Positions 14,991 through 22,348 of a stretch of 22,348 nucleotides of DNA are shown here, in pieces. The position numbers and the translations under genes are program-made. This DNA comes from Methanocorpusculum sp. (GTDB taxonomy: Archaea; Halobacteriota; Methanomicrobia; Methanomicrobiales; Methanocorpusculaceae). The notes beneath the pieces are model-generated. The model did no database searches, was not told where the DNA came from, and worked only from the letters and a program-made list of their open reading frames with translations. The stretch's first letter is position 1; each line of letters begins with the position of its first letter. The stretch lies in contig DALTYD010000014.1 in the NCBI GenBank assembly GCA_029986255.1, positions 1 through 22,348 on the forward strand, given 5' to 3'.

Positions 14991-16400
14991 ATGCAGATGT
15001 ATCTTAACGGTACCGAATATGATAGTCTTTCTGGAACTACTATTCCTGTATATAACCCCGCAACAGGTGCGATGATCGATACTATTCCAGTTGGAAATGC
15101 TGAGGATGTTGCAGCTGCAGTTGAGGTTGCGGAAATCGCTCAAAAAAAATGGGAAGGAGTTAATCAGGCAAACAAAGCACGTATTCTGATTAAAGCAGGT
15201 ACTCTTATCAGAGAGGAAGCAGCTACTCTGGCAAGACTTCTAACCACAGAGCAGGGGAAACCATTTCACGAAGCAAAGGATGAAATTCTTGGAACAGCTC
15301 ACATTTTTGAGTATTATGCATCGATGACCGGCAGCATCCAAGGTGATGCAGCATTTTTGCCGAAGTATGGATACAAAAACGTTGTACGAAGGCCACTTGG
15401 AATCTGTGGAGCAATTATTCCTTGGAATATGCCTGCAATTATCTTTGGGTGGAAAGTGGGTTCAGCTCTTGCATGTGGGAATGCAGTCGTAGTAAAACCA
15501 TCGGAAACGGCACCTCTAACCGTTCTGCGTTTAGCGAAATTGATAGATAGAGCAGGAGTTCCACCAGGGACGCTGAACATTGTTACTGGAAATGGAGTGA
15601 TCACTGGGGATGCAATTGTTCGCAATACATCTATCAGTCATGTATCATTCACGGGATCGATAGAGACTGGCCGAGCAGTTGCCAGTGCAGCCGCACCTAC
15701 ACTGAAAAAACTCACCCTAGAACTTGGAGGAAACGATGCATTTATTGTGACAAAAGATGCGGACATTGACGTAGCGGTTGCAGGTGCAGTGCGAAATCGA
15801 TTCTACAACTGTGGTCAGGTATGCACATCTGCAAAAAGAATTCTGGTAGAGGAAAGTTGTGTTGAAGAATTTGTGAAAAAAACAAAGGTTGCAATCGAAA
15901 AATTGGTCGTTGGAAGCGGTCTTGAACAGGTTAACATGGGACCACTAAACAACCCTGCTCAACGTGAAGCTGTTGCATCTTCCGTTGATCGAATTGTTCA
16001 AGAAGAGAGTGGAAAGCTTATTATCGGGGGAAAAAAACTATTAGGCCCTGGAAATTTCTATGCCCCAACCCTTCTCTCTGATGTAGTTCCTGATGCAGTG
16101 ACTGATGAGATCTTTGGACCTGTCTTGCCAGTGATCCCATTTACAACGCTAGATGAAGCAATCTGGATTGCAAATAGTACTCCATATGGCCTAGGTGCCT
16201 CCGTCTGGACAAAAAACATAACGACAGCATATACCATAATTGAAAAAATAAAATCTGGTGTGGTGTGGGTGAATCAGCATTTAATTCTACCTCCAGAAAT
16301 TCCATTTGGTGGTACTGGAAATTCAGGATATGGACGAGAGAATGGAAACGACTTTATATATGAGTATACTGAGTCGAAGAGCATTCTTATTCGTATGTGA
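14991..16400 (+). CDS. NAD(P)-dependent aldehyde dehydrogenase
   Basis: Oxidises an aldehyde to the acid through a covalent thiohemiacetal on cysteine. The 469-residue product has all ALDH landmarks: PWNMP with the oxyanion Asn146, cofactor-binding VVVKPSETAP (166-175), SFTGSIETG (219-227), general base Glu244 in LELGGND, nucleophile Cys278 in GQVCTSAKR, EIFGPVLPV and a PFGGTGNSGYGRENG ending. Among archaeal ALDHs it looks closest to the lactaldehyde/glycolaldehyde/succinate-semialdehyde group. The substrate cannot be fixed from sequence alone. Start ATG 14991 or 14997 is possible, two codons apart. It appears intact. Confidence 0.92.
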   Translation: MQMYLNGTEYDSLSGTTIPVYNPATGAMIDTIPVGNAEDVAAAVEVAEIAQKKWEGVNQANKARILIKAGTLIREEAATLARLLTTEQGKPFHEAKDEILGTAHIFEYYASMTGSIQGDAAFLPKYGYKNVVRRPLGICGAIIPWNMPAIIFGWKVGSALACGNAVVVKPSETAPLTVLRLAKLIDRAGVPPGTLNIVTGNGVITGDAIVRNTSISHVSFTGSIETGRAVASAAAPTLKKLTLELGGNDAFIVTKDADIDVAVAGAVRNRFYNCGQVCTSAKRILVEESCVEEFVKKTKVAIEKLVVGSGLEQVNMGPLNNPAQREAVASSVDRIVQEESGKLIIGGKKLLGPGNFYAPTLLSDVVPDAVTDEIFGPVLPVIPFTTLDEAIWIANSTPYGLGASVWTKNITTAYTIIEKIKSGVVWVNQHLILPPEIPFGGTGNSGYGRENGNDFIYEYTESKSILIRM

Positions 16401-16424
16401 TATGATTTTCAAAAAATTGAAACG

Positions 16425-16442
16425 ATATATATATATATATAT
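16425..16442 (+). promoter_or_regulatory. (AT)9 tract, likely TATA region of the tRNA-Arg gene
   Basis: Eighteen bases of alternating AT end 33 nt before the mature tRNA 5' end. Archaeal transcription starts about 25 nt after Box A, which would leave a leader of roughly ten bases to be removed by RNase P. Confidence 0.5.
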
Positions 16443-16475
16443 TTATCTAAATTATTAGAAGACATATCTGTGTTT

Positions 16476-16547
16476 GTCCCGATAGGGTAGAGGATATCCT
16501 AGAAGCCTGCGGAGCTTTTGACCTGGGTTCAAGTCCCAGTCGGGACG
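16476..16547 (+). tRNA. tRNA-Arg (anticodon GCG)
   Basis: A 72-nt cloverleaf. Acceptor arms GTCCCGA (16476-16482) and TCGGGAC (16540-16546) pair in all seven positions, with discriminator G at 16547. The T arm is CTGGG TTCAAGT CCCAG, fully paired. The anticodon arm is GAAGC / GCTTT around loop CTGCGGA, giving anticodon GCG for Arg CGC/CGU. The D arm GGGT...TCCT is weak, with a G-U and a U-U position. CCA is not encoded and no intron is present. Confidence 0.93.
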
Positions 16548-16554
16548 TGAGCGA

Positions 16555-16560
16555 TTTTTT
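16555..16560 (+). terminator. Oligo-T terminator of the tRNA gene
   Basis: Six T residues eight bases after the tRNA end. Archaeal RNA polymerase terminates at such T-runs without needing a hairpin. Confidence 0.55.
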
Positions 16561-16780
16561 ATTGAAATATTATTATATAACTAATAATGACTATAAGATA
16601 GTTTGTATTATTTGGAAGTCTCAGTTTTTAAAACATACTATAGTCCTATGTTTAATACTGCTGATTGAATTAAGAGCGTCCAATCACACCCAATTCAATG
16701 ACAGCGTTCAGGAAATGAAATGATACTCTGCTATCTGTATATAGTCTTTGTCAGTTTTTAACGAAATAGAGCCATAATGA

Positions 16781-18169
16781 TCATTTTTTTTCTTGAATTG
16801 CGGTCCAACCAACACCGGATCCAACAAAGGACAAAATCGCTCCAAGAGCAAACGCAAGATGCATTGCTGCAACAAAATTTTCTGGATTACTGCTGAGTAT
16901 TGCTCCCTCTCCGGTAAAAAAAATGATGCAGCATGTCGCAGCAGCCATGGAAAAAACCATTCCCATTTGGCGCATGGTTGCAAGAATACTGTTTGCGCTG
17001 ACATTATCACTCATAGCAACTGAGCCAAGGACAAGATTAGTGTTAGGAGCACCGAACAAAGCAATACCGAACCCAATCAGCGCAAGACTGAAGGTGATTG
17101 TGGCTTGGTTATATTCTGTTCCAATGAATTCGAACATAATCATACCGATACCAGTAACCACAAGCCCCACAGTCATAAGAAACCTTCCATCAATCGTATC
17201 TGAGAGTTTTCCAGCAATTGGAGAGAATAACATCTGCACCAAAGGCATGGAACTCATTACAATACCCGCTTCTAGTGGGGTTAGATCCCCAATTATCTGC
17301 AAATACATACTCACAAAGAAATTGACTTCAAACGTTGCACCATAGTTGATCATTGTTGTAAGATTAGCTCGAGCAAACACACGATTCTCAAAGAAAAGGT
17401 GTATTGGAAACACGGGATACTGAATTTTTGCTTCAAATCTGATGAAGACTAGCAGGAAAATCACACTAAGAATAAGACTGAGAATTGCAAATGGATTGGG
17501 CAGATTAATCAAGCCGAACATCAGGCACAGTATCAGCGCACAATAGAGCACTGAACCTCGAAGATCAAATAACTGAGCAGACCTAGAAAACAATTCATTA
17601 CGGATAAATAACTGAACCATGATAGCGGTTGCAAGACAGGGTAGCAGTGAGATAACATAAATGCTTTTCCAACCGAGAATTGAAGTTAGAACACCACCAA
17701 TAAGTGGCCCTGCTGTTAAACCCAGATAGACGCCTGCAACTGCAACACCTATGGCAGAACCTCGTTTAGAAGAGGGATATACTATAGAGAGAAGAGCAAT
17801 TGCATTACTTATGACACAGGCAAATCCGAGTCCCGTTATAATCTGACAAGCAATTAACATTTCAATTGAGGTCGAGAATGGAGCAATTAGCACAGCAAAA
17901 GCAGCAATACAAAGCCCCCACACAAAAACTTTCTTAAGACCGAAAATGTCAGCAAATCGAGCTGCAGGGATAAGAAATACTACAGAACTTATCAGATATG
18001 CTGTCGAAAGCATGGCAAGAATTTCAGCAGGGACGGAAAAATCTTTACCAATAACTGGAATTGCAATATTTATCATTGAGGTAAAAAAAGGAGGTAAAAA
18101 TGATGCAAGTGTTATAGCAATTAGAATTACCATGATCTTGTATCCAGTATAGCCTTGATTTTTACTCAT
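16781..18169 (-). CDS. MFS transporter, DHA2-like drug/proton antiporter family
   Basis: A 462-residue polytopic membrane protein with about 12-14 hydrophobic segments. It opens with a short charged tail and the first helix ending PFFTSMINIAIPVIGKDF, typical of the EmrB/QacA group. Motif A-like RFADIFGLKKVFVWG follows helix 2. The antiporter motif C is visible as AGVYLGLTAGPLIGG (about 150-164). A second motif A-like AGKLSDTIDGR begins the C-terminal half. The likely role is proton-driven export of a toxic or amphipathic compound, but the substrate is unknown. Its ATG overlaps the stop of the truncated U32 gene by eight bases, so it is expressed from the same transcript. Confidence 0.9.
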   Translation of the reverse strand: MSKNQGYTGYKIMVILIAITLASFLPPFFTSMINIAIPVIGKDFSVPAEILAMLSTAYLISSVVFLIPAARFADIFGLKKVFVWGLCIAAFAVLIAPFSTSIEMLIACQIITGLGFACVISNAIALLSIVYPSSKRGSAIGVAVAGVYLGLTAGPLIGGVLTSILGWKSIYVISLLPCLATAIMVQLFIRNELFSRSAQLFDLRGSVLYCALILCLMFGLINLPNPFAILSLILSVIFLLVFIRFEAKIQYPVFPIHLFFENRVFARANLTTMINYGATFEVNFFVSMYLQIIGDLTPLEAGIVMSSMPLVQMLFSPIAGKLSDTIDGRFLMTVGLVVTGIGMIMFEFIGTEYNQATITFSLALIGFGIALFGAPNTNLVLGSVAMSDNVSANSILATMRQMGMVFSMAAATCCIIFFTGEGAILSSNPENFVAAMHLAFALGAILSFVGSGVGWTAIQEKK

Positions 18170-18587
18170 CAGATATCATTCCCAATAACTTAGGTTGTTG
18201 AAACATCTCGGAGGTATTATGAATTGTCATGTAAGTTGATGCGTGAATCGATAGATCAAGGACGATATCCCGAGAAAGGCTGAGAACTCCCAGATCCAGT
18301 ACTAGAACAGCATCGGCATCAATATCAGAGAGAAATGTCAAGTAATCAACGATATATGGCAATTCATCGTCGGTGGTGAGAGTGTTGACGGTGATGTAGA
18401 CTGTGACACTGTTTTTATGAGCGTAAAGAATGGCTTGACTGAGTTCCATCTTGTCGAAATTTGCAGCGTTTTTTCGAGCTCCGAAGGCTTTCCCTCCAAG
18501 ATATACAGAATCGGCTCCTGCTATAATGGCTGCTCGAAGGGCTTGGGAAGAGCCAGCTGGGACAAGGAGTTCGGGAACGACTGACAT
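18162..18587 (-). pseudogene. Truncated U32 peptidase-family gene (N-terminal part only)
   Basis: The 141-residue frame is a clear N-terminus of the U32 family: PELLVPAGSSQALRAAIIAG (5-24), GADSVYLGGKAFGARKNAANF, VYITVNTLTTDDELPYIVDYL and the IHASTYMTIHN motif. Intact relatives continue for roughly 250 residues or more after that motif, including the catalytic-core and cysteine regions, all absent here. The frame ends twenty residues later in LLGMISDE, and the MFS start overlaps the stop. A deletion fusing the MFS gene to the 5' part is the simplest explanation. U32-like proteins in archaea include putative peptidases and RNA-modification factors. The remnant may still matter as a translated leader for the transporter. 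Confidence 0.7.
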
Positions 18588-18650
18588 AAGAATAGATTAA
18601 TATTGGTTGTGCAAGAGAATATATGTTGAGGAAAAATTAGTATGACCATC

Positions 18651-18668
18651 TTTTCCTATACAGGAAAA
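18651..18668. promoter_or_regulatory. Inverted repeat upstream of the U32-MFS promoter
   Basis: TTTTCCT and AGGAAAA are perfect seven-base arms around ATAC. The dyad lies about 30 nt upstream of the probable Box A and about 64 nt upstream of the U32 start. It could bind a regulator of the exporter. Confidence 0.4.
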
Positions 18669-18840
18669 TATAAACTACACCAACATCTCGCACTACCATA
18701 AAATAGAGTTCGAAGAATTTTTTTGAAAACAGTGGATAAATTGACATTAGTTGAATAGCTCCCATAATGCTGAAAAACTCATAAGTAAAATGAGATGATA
18801 CATAATTTTTGTTGAAAAGGAGGCGAGAGATTAACCTAGT

Positions 18841-18862
18841 ATTGATCGATCCATCGATCAAT
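18841..18862. promoter_or_regulatory. 22-bp dyad, ATTGATCGAT-CC-ATCGATCAAT
   Basis: Ten-base arms are perfectly complementary around a two-base centre. The arms are themselves built of overlapping GATC/ATCGAT units. It looks like an operator for a dimeric repressor but is about 255 nt from the nearest start codon. Confidence 0.45.
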
Positions 18863-19083
18863 ATTCCTTGAAAACAATGTGTAGAGAAGGTTACTTCCCA
18901 GACTCCATTATCCTCAAAAACAGATAGACAATCACTCTCTTCAAAGTTGACAAACCATATATATAGGAACCACTCAGAACACTCATCATATCAAATTCAA
19001 ATCATAATTATACATCCTTTTGAAAAAATTAGTTTGAATAAATAAGAATTAGATATGGAGAGTATCTAAAGATATCAAAAAAA

Positions 19084-20424
19084 TTATATGGTAATCATAC
19101 GAATGGAAACTGGACGACGCACAATTCCTGAAAAACTCTTGGCCACAATAAACTTCATCCCCTTTGCTGCTGAAACATCCACAAACCTCTGGTTCACTGT
19201 CTCATCAATGATAATCCCTGCAATATCCCCATTCAATTTTGGTAAAATGTCCTGTATCTCGGGCAATGAATAATCCCCATAGATTGTTCCCTCACAGGTC
19301 AAAACTCGTGCTCGACCAGTTTGACGCATCCAATCAGCATGTTCACTGATTGTTTTCGGCTCGGTCACAAGAATGGACGGGTGTGTTTCTGAAGCAGCTA
19401 CTGTATGCGGTAAGTCCAGAACATGACGTTCAGCTGATTTTTGTGTTTCCTCCACAGGAATGCAGGGGGATATCTGCACTAGTTCCGGAATAGATAGATC
19501 ATCTAATTGAATAGATACTTGACTTCTCGTGTCCCCCTCAACTGAAAGTGTATCCATCACTGTAGTTAGATGATTTAGATCAGATATTTCACCATCTCGC
19601 ATAATTTGAGCACGCAAAACATCCGCAGGAATTTTGTTCCTTAAGGACTTCACAATTTCTTTGCGGGACATATCCTCTACACTTCTCCCTCGAGGCGAGA
19701 ATGCCACATAATCAATATCTGCAACTTGTAGCAACTCTCGAAGAATCAAATCTCCTCCCCGATCGCCATCCATAAAAACTGTGGCATTTTTTTTGATACT
19801 GAGATCTGAGACAATCTGAGGAACCTTTGTACCCTCTACTGCAATGGTGTTTTTGATACCACACTTCAACAAATTCAGGACATCAGCTCGACCTTCAACA
19901 ATAATAATGGCATCTGAATCCAGAACATTTGGTCCAGCTGGCAGTCGTTCATCTCCTATGGATGAAACCTTTTCTACACGTATCGACTCTCGAACTTCTG
20001 CAAGGATCTCATTTGTTGATATTCCAACATCATCAAACGACTCTAGCAGAAGTTCTTTGGCTCGCTCCACAATTTGCCGCCTTTTAATTGCACGCAGATC
20101 TTCAATTCCCTGCACCTTGATCATCGCTACACAAGGACCTACACGTTCTATGGTTTCTAGAGATGCTGCAAGAATGGCCGTTTCTGCTCGATCTAGGGAT
20201 GATGCAATATAGAGTTCGCCAGCAGTCTTTCCATGCTTGCTGGTTATCTGCACATCAATGCGACCTACTCGACCACTTCGCTGCAGATCACGTAAATCTA
20301 GATCTTCTCCTAATAATCCTTCTGTTTGCCCAAAAATAGCCCCAATTACGTCTGGTTTTTCAACCACCCCATCAGCCTCAATATGAATATGAATAAGGTA
20401 TTTAGTTGTGTCAGGTGAGTACAT
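19084..20424 (-). CDS. dnaG: Archaeal DnaG-type TOPRIM protein (primase / exosome subunit)
   Basis: Archaeal DnaG has primase activity in vitro in some species and is a stable component of the RNA-degrading exosome, where it assists substrate binding. The 446-residue product begins with the archaeal-specific N-terminal domain (DTTKYLIHIHIEADGVVEKPDVIGAIFGQTEG, 5-36). The TOPRIM core follows, with Glu177 in AIIIVEGRADVLNLL and the DGDRGGD motif at 219-225. A variable acidic linker at about 290-345 leads to a conserved C-terminal domain. Start ATG 20424 is supported by GGAGG nine bases upstream. No exosome core genes are beside it in this window. Confidence 0.95.
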   Translation of the reverse strand: MYSPDTTKYLIHIHIEADGVVEKPDVIGAIFGQTEGLLGEDLDLRDLQRSGRVGRIDVQITSKHGKTAGELYIASSLDRAETAILAASLETIERVGPCVAMIKVQGIEDLRAIKRRQIVERAKELLLESFDDVGISTNEILAEVRESIRVEKVSSIGDERLPAGPNVLDSDAIIIVEGRADVLNLLKCGIKNTIAVEGTKVPQIVSDLSIKKNATVFMDGDRGGDLILRELLQVADIDYVAFSPRGRSVEDMSRKEIVKSLRNKIPADVLRAQIMRDGEISDLNHLTTVMDTLSVEGDTRSQVSIQLDDLSIPELVQISPCIPVEETQKSAERHVLDLPHTVAASETHPSILVTEPKTISEHADWMRQTGRARVLTCEGTIYGDYSLPEIQDILPKLNGDIAGIIIDETVNQRFVDVSAAKGMKFIVAKSFSGIVRRPVSIRMITI

Positions 20425-20635
20425 GTAAGAAAGCCTCCATGATTGGGATGGATTATTTAATAGTTAACTATAGATAAATATTGTATGTATTTTTTATGTT
20501 TATAAATTAACCGAACACAAAGTAATATATGCCGAAAAACAATTTATTTCACTTGATAACAATAAAATTTTCCACAATAAAATGCCAAAAAACATCAAAA
20601 ACAATTTTACTCACCTAAATGTCACGACGTCCAAA

Positions 20636-20949
20636 GCAAGCCTCCTCGTTGACTAAGTGAAGAAACTCATGAGTAGTTGGGTACAATATAGCATCAATAT
20701 AGCATTGTTAACATAAGAGTGATGTGAGGCACACCCATAACTTAGATAGGAACAGCATACACTTTATCCTTATGCAGAACTGGATTCGCTAGGATAAACA
20801 AGAATATCCCTCGTCGTTAACCGATTCCATGCATCAGTAGCTGTTGCTGTCCCTTATGGATCTTTGACCAGACGAGGGGTACCTGTAACATGCCTTTTTG
20901 TCCCGTGAATCATTCGCCGCGTTCGCGTATTCGTCAACCGGGGGCCTAA
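20636..20949. ncRNA. Candidate structured RNA or small terminal-repeat element (strand unresolved)
   Basis: About 314 nt. The ends are complementary: AGCCTCCTCGTTGAC (20638-20652) against GTCAACCGGGGGCCT (20934-20948), 13 of 15 positions pairing if G-U is allowed. Inside, TATCCCTCGTC (20805-20815) pairs with GACGAGGGGTA (20871-20881), extended inward by GTTAA/TTGAC and GATTCCAT/ATGGATC. TTTATCCT (20763-20770) pairs with AGGATAAA (20791-20798). An 11-nt unit CAATATAGCAT is tandemly repeated at 20684-20705. Positions 20801-20950 are about 51 % G+C by hand count, in far A/T-richer surroundings. It shows no SRP RNA or RNase P RNA signature. A decayed gene or a MITE-like element remain alternatives. 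Confidence 0.35.
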
Positions 20950-21257
20950 CACATGTCATATATTGGTACACATCAATATACGACTGTGAGCAAAATAAAT
21001 CCAGCACACGAGATACAAAAGGAGATATGGCATATCTCTGTATACTGTTATTAATAAATTATGCATCAAGAATATAGAAATATCTTTAAAATAAAATTCG
21101 TTTTGATTAGTTGACTTACATGTCTATTACCTCTCAGAAAATCCAAAAAACGCATGATGATTCTTTCACTCATTGCCCAACTTAGGATATTTTCCTTTAT
21201 CAAGTATTCTTGAATAGATATTTCTGGTAATTAAAGGGATTAAAACTGGATAATTCA

Positions 21258-21274
21258 ACCCTACTTTGTAGGGT
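21258..21274. terminator. Stem-loop downstream of the RaSEA gene
   Basis: ACCCTAC and GTAGGGT pair perfectly around TTT. It lies about 140 nt beyond the stop codon of the minus-strand gene, so it may stabilise or end that transcript. No T-run follows directly on the minus strand. Confidence 0.3.
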
Positions 21275-21411
21275 CTATTGTCGCTAGTTCATTCTTCTTT
21301 TGACTAGTGCTTATTGGAATATTACCAGTTTTAAATCATAGATTTGAGGATTTACGGTAGTTTTAATTTATTTTTGCAAAATATCTCAGAAGAACCCCAT
21401 TAACTACAGAA

Positions 21412-22348
21412 TCATTCGGTTAATGGCATGTTCCATGGTGTTTCATTGTCAAGGACATACTCCCATTCTTTTTTGCAGGAGCAATCCATGTCCCAGACTG
21501 TCTGAAGAACACTCTTGTCAGCGGTGAGAGAGTACTCGTTAATCGCAGCGATAATTTCTTTGTCACAAATACCACAATTGTGTGGTCCGCGACGAAATCC
21601 ACCTCCAATTGGGTCACAAGAAACACTAATATCTGAATCCAAAAGCACCTTTACTGCTGACCATAAATATGGAGGGCGATACGATCCTCGCTGCCAGTAC
21701 TGTTCAAGCTCAGTTCGTCTCTGTACTGTACATAGGTTCATGGAGATCATATCGGCATAGGGAGCAACCGCAGCAATGGACTGCTGCATATCTTCTATTG
21801 CTTCTCGTTCTGTTAAAAACAATGGTTTCATCAAAAGATACGCCTTAACACCAACACCAGCAGCATGGCAAATGTCAGAAGCATAGATGAAATCTGTAAA
21901 GGAAAACCCTTTATTAATCGATTTTTCTCGAATGAAATCGCTTGTCGTTTCAAGACCAATAGCTATGGTCAACGGATGAGGTTGCCCTTGATCTAGATGT
22001 GACAAAAATCGAGAAAGAGCGTCTTCAGTTATATAATCGGCACGCGACTCTGCAATGACAGATTTTCCAAAAAATAAATCCCCAAATGAGTCTAATACTT
22101 CACTAGGAACTTCAACAAGATCAAATACACTACCCGAAGTAAATATCTTGCCAAGCATGTACTCGTCAGAAACATAGGATTCCGCAATCCAATTTATTTG
22201 CCCCTTCATATGTGCAATGAGTTCTTTTTGCGACGCACAGGTATTGCGTTCATATTTGTAGCTGCACATCCTGCACTGGTTCCAGCTACATCCCCCTGAG
22301 AGAAAAATACCAGTGAGAGACGGAAGAACTTCTCCAAAATATCTATCC
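21412..22348 (-). CDS. Archaeosine biosynthesis radical SAM protein RaSEA (5' end outside window)
   Basis: RaSEA works with ArcS to turn preQ0-derived lysine-modified base at position 15 of tRNA into archaeosine by radical chemistry. An internal ATG at 22269 is not the start, because the frame continues upstream to the window edge. It reads ...PSLTGIFLSGGCSWNQC and then RMCSYKY, which contains the three-cysteine cluster CX4CX2C. Downstream are ESRADYITEDAL, IAIGLETTSDFIREKSINKG, KAYLLMKPLFLTEREAIEDM and the C-terminal PIGGGFRRGPHNCGICDKEI zinc-like segment, all as in this Elp3-related family. About 311 residues are visible; the missing N-terminus is probably a few dozen residues. Confidence 0.85.
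   Translation of the reverse strand, partial: DRYFGEVLPSLTGIFLSGGCSWNQCRMCSYKYERNTCASQKELIAHMKGQINWIAESYVSDEYMLGKIFTSGSVFDLVEVPSEVLDSFGDLFFGKSVIAESRADYITEDALSRFLSHLDQGQPHPLTIAIGLETTSDFIREKSINKGFSFTDFIYASDICHAAGVGVKAYLLMKPLFLTEREAIEDMQQSIAAVAPYADMISMNLCTVQRRTELEQYWQRGSYRPPYLWSAVKVLLDSDISVSCDPIGGGFRRGPHNCGICDKEIIAAINEYSLTADKSVLQTVWDMDCSCKKEWEYVLDNETPWNMPLTE

Larger units (their letters stand above)
18588..19083. other. Regulatory spacer upstream of the U32-MFS pair
   Basis: A 496-nt gap between dnaG and the U32 remnant, both on the minus strand. It should contain the dnaG 3' end and the promoter of the U32-MFS transcript (a minus-strand CATATATTC near 18616-18624 is a fair Box A). Two strong dyads are listed separately. 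A 74-residue TTG-started minus-strand frame at 18637-18861 is mostly hydrophobic-aromatic and starts inside a palindrome, so it is not accepted as a gene. Confidence 0.45.
20425..21411. other. Long gene-free region upstream of dnaG
   Basis: A 987-nt stretch. The first 200 nt are very A/T-rich and carry the dnaG promoter and leader. Positions 20636-20949 hold a distinct G+C-richer block listed separately. The rest, to 21411, is A/T-rich with a hairpin at 21258-21274 and an inverted pair TTAAAACTGG (21240-21249) / CCAGTTTTAA (21325-21334) around it, probably 3' sequence of the RaSEA gene. No open frame with gene character was found. Confidence 0.5.

Noticed and set aside
18637..18861. 74-residue minus-strand frame between dnaG and U32
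   Set aside because: TTG start lies within the 22-bp dyad and the frame includes another inverted repeat; no recognisable pattern.
20636..20949. Signal recognition particle (7S) RNA or RNase P RNA
   Set aside because: Length and paired ends are tempting, but neither strand shows the SRP helix-8 GGAA/AGCAG loop nor the conserved RNase P segments.
20619..20958. Target-site duplication ATGTCA flanking the G+C-rich block
   Set aside because: The six-base match at 20619-20624 and 20953-20958 is not adjacent to the complementary ends and could be chance.
1..22348. CRISPR array, complete insertion sequence or rRNA genes
   Set aside because: No regularly spaced repeats with unique spacers, no transposase frame with terminal repeats and no rRNA segments were found on reading both strands.

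Overview
The window reads as a chromosomal segment of a methanogenic euryarchaeon, most likely of the order Methanomicrobiales. Diagnostic genes are the archaeal proteasome-activating nucleotidase, archaeal DnaG, CobY, archaeal NMD3, the archaeal-type CoA pathway (pantoate kinase, phosphopantothenate synthetase, CoaBC), Taw2, the archaeosine radical SAM enzyme RaSEA and a cdrS-ftsZ pair. The DNA is A+T-rich with A+T-richer spacers, many spacers are long, and at least three genes are broken. That pattern suggests ongoing gene decay. No identification below order level is supported.

Layout. Positions 511-6420 (minus) form one dense seven-gene run with overlapping ends: DUF424 - nmd3 - taw2 - coaBC - pantoate kinase - phosphopantothenate synthetase - rfc-small paralogue. 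It holds the middle of CoA biosynthesis from pantoate onwards plus translation and tRNA-modification genes. Next come a COG1340 coiled-coil gene (6733-7614, minus) and the cell-division pair ftsZ (8128-9297) and cdrS-like ribbon-helix-helix regulator (9324-9509), both minus. The cdrS upstream region carries three perfect GACAATTGTC palindromes at exact 11-bp spacing. Divergently placed (plus) is a decayed cobD (about 9605-10378) running into an apparently intact cobY (10366-10962). Convergent to it lie pan and a DUF5804-like gene (minus, 11034-12756).

Positions 13280-16400 (plus) carry a small unknown gene, a membrane-anchored gene frameshifted by a 23-bp tandem duplication, a secreted or membrane hypothetical and an aldehyde dehydrogenase. 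A tRNA-Arg(GCG) follows (16476-16547). On the minus strand are then an MFS exporter (16781-18169) preceded by a truncated U32 peptidase-family gene (18162-18587), dnaG (19084-20424), a 987-nt gene-free stretch containing a roughly 314-nt G+C-rich element with complementary ends (20636-20949), and the RaSEA gene that runs off the right edge.

The strongest leads are the helically phased operator array in front of cdrS-ftsZ, the 23-bp duplication that splits an otherwise clean gene (candidate phase-variable switch), the cobD pseudogene beside a preserved cobY, and the unexplained structured element upstream of dnaG. No CRISPR array, complete insertion sequence or rRNA gene was seen.
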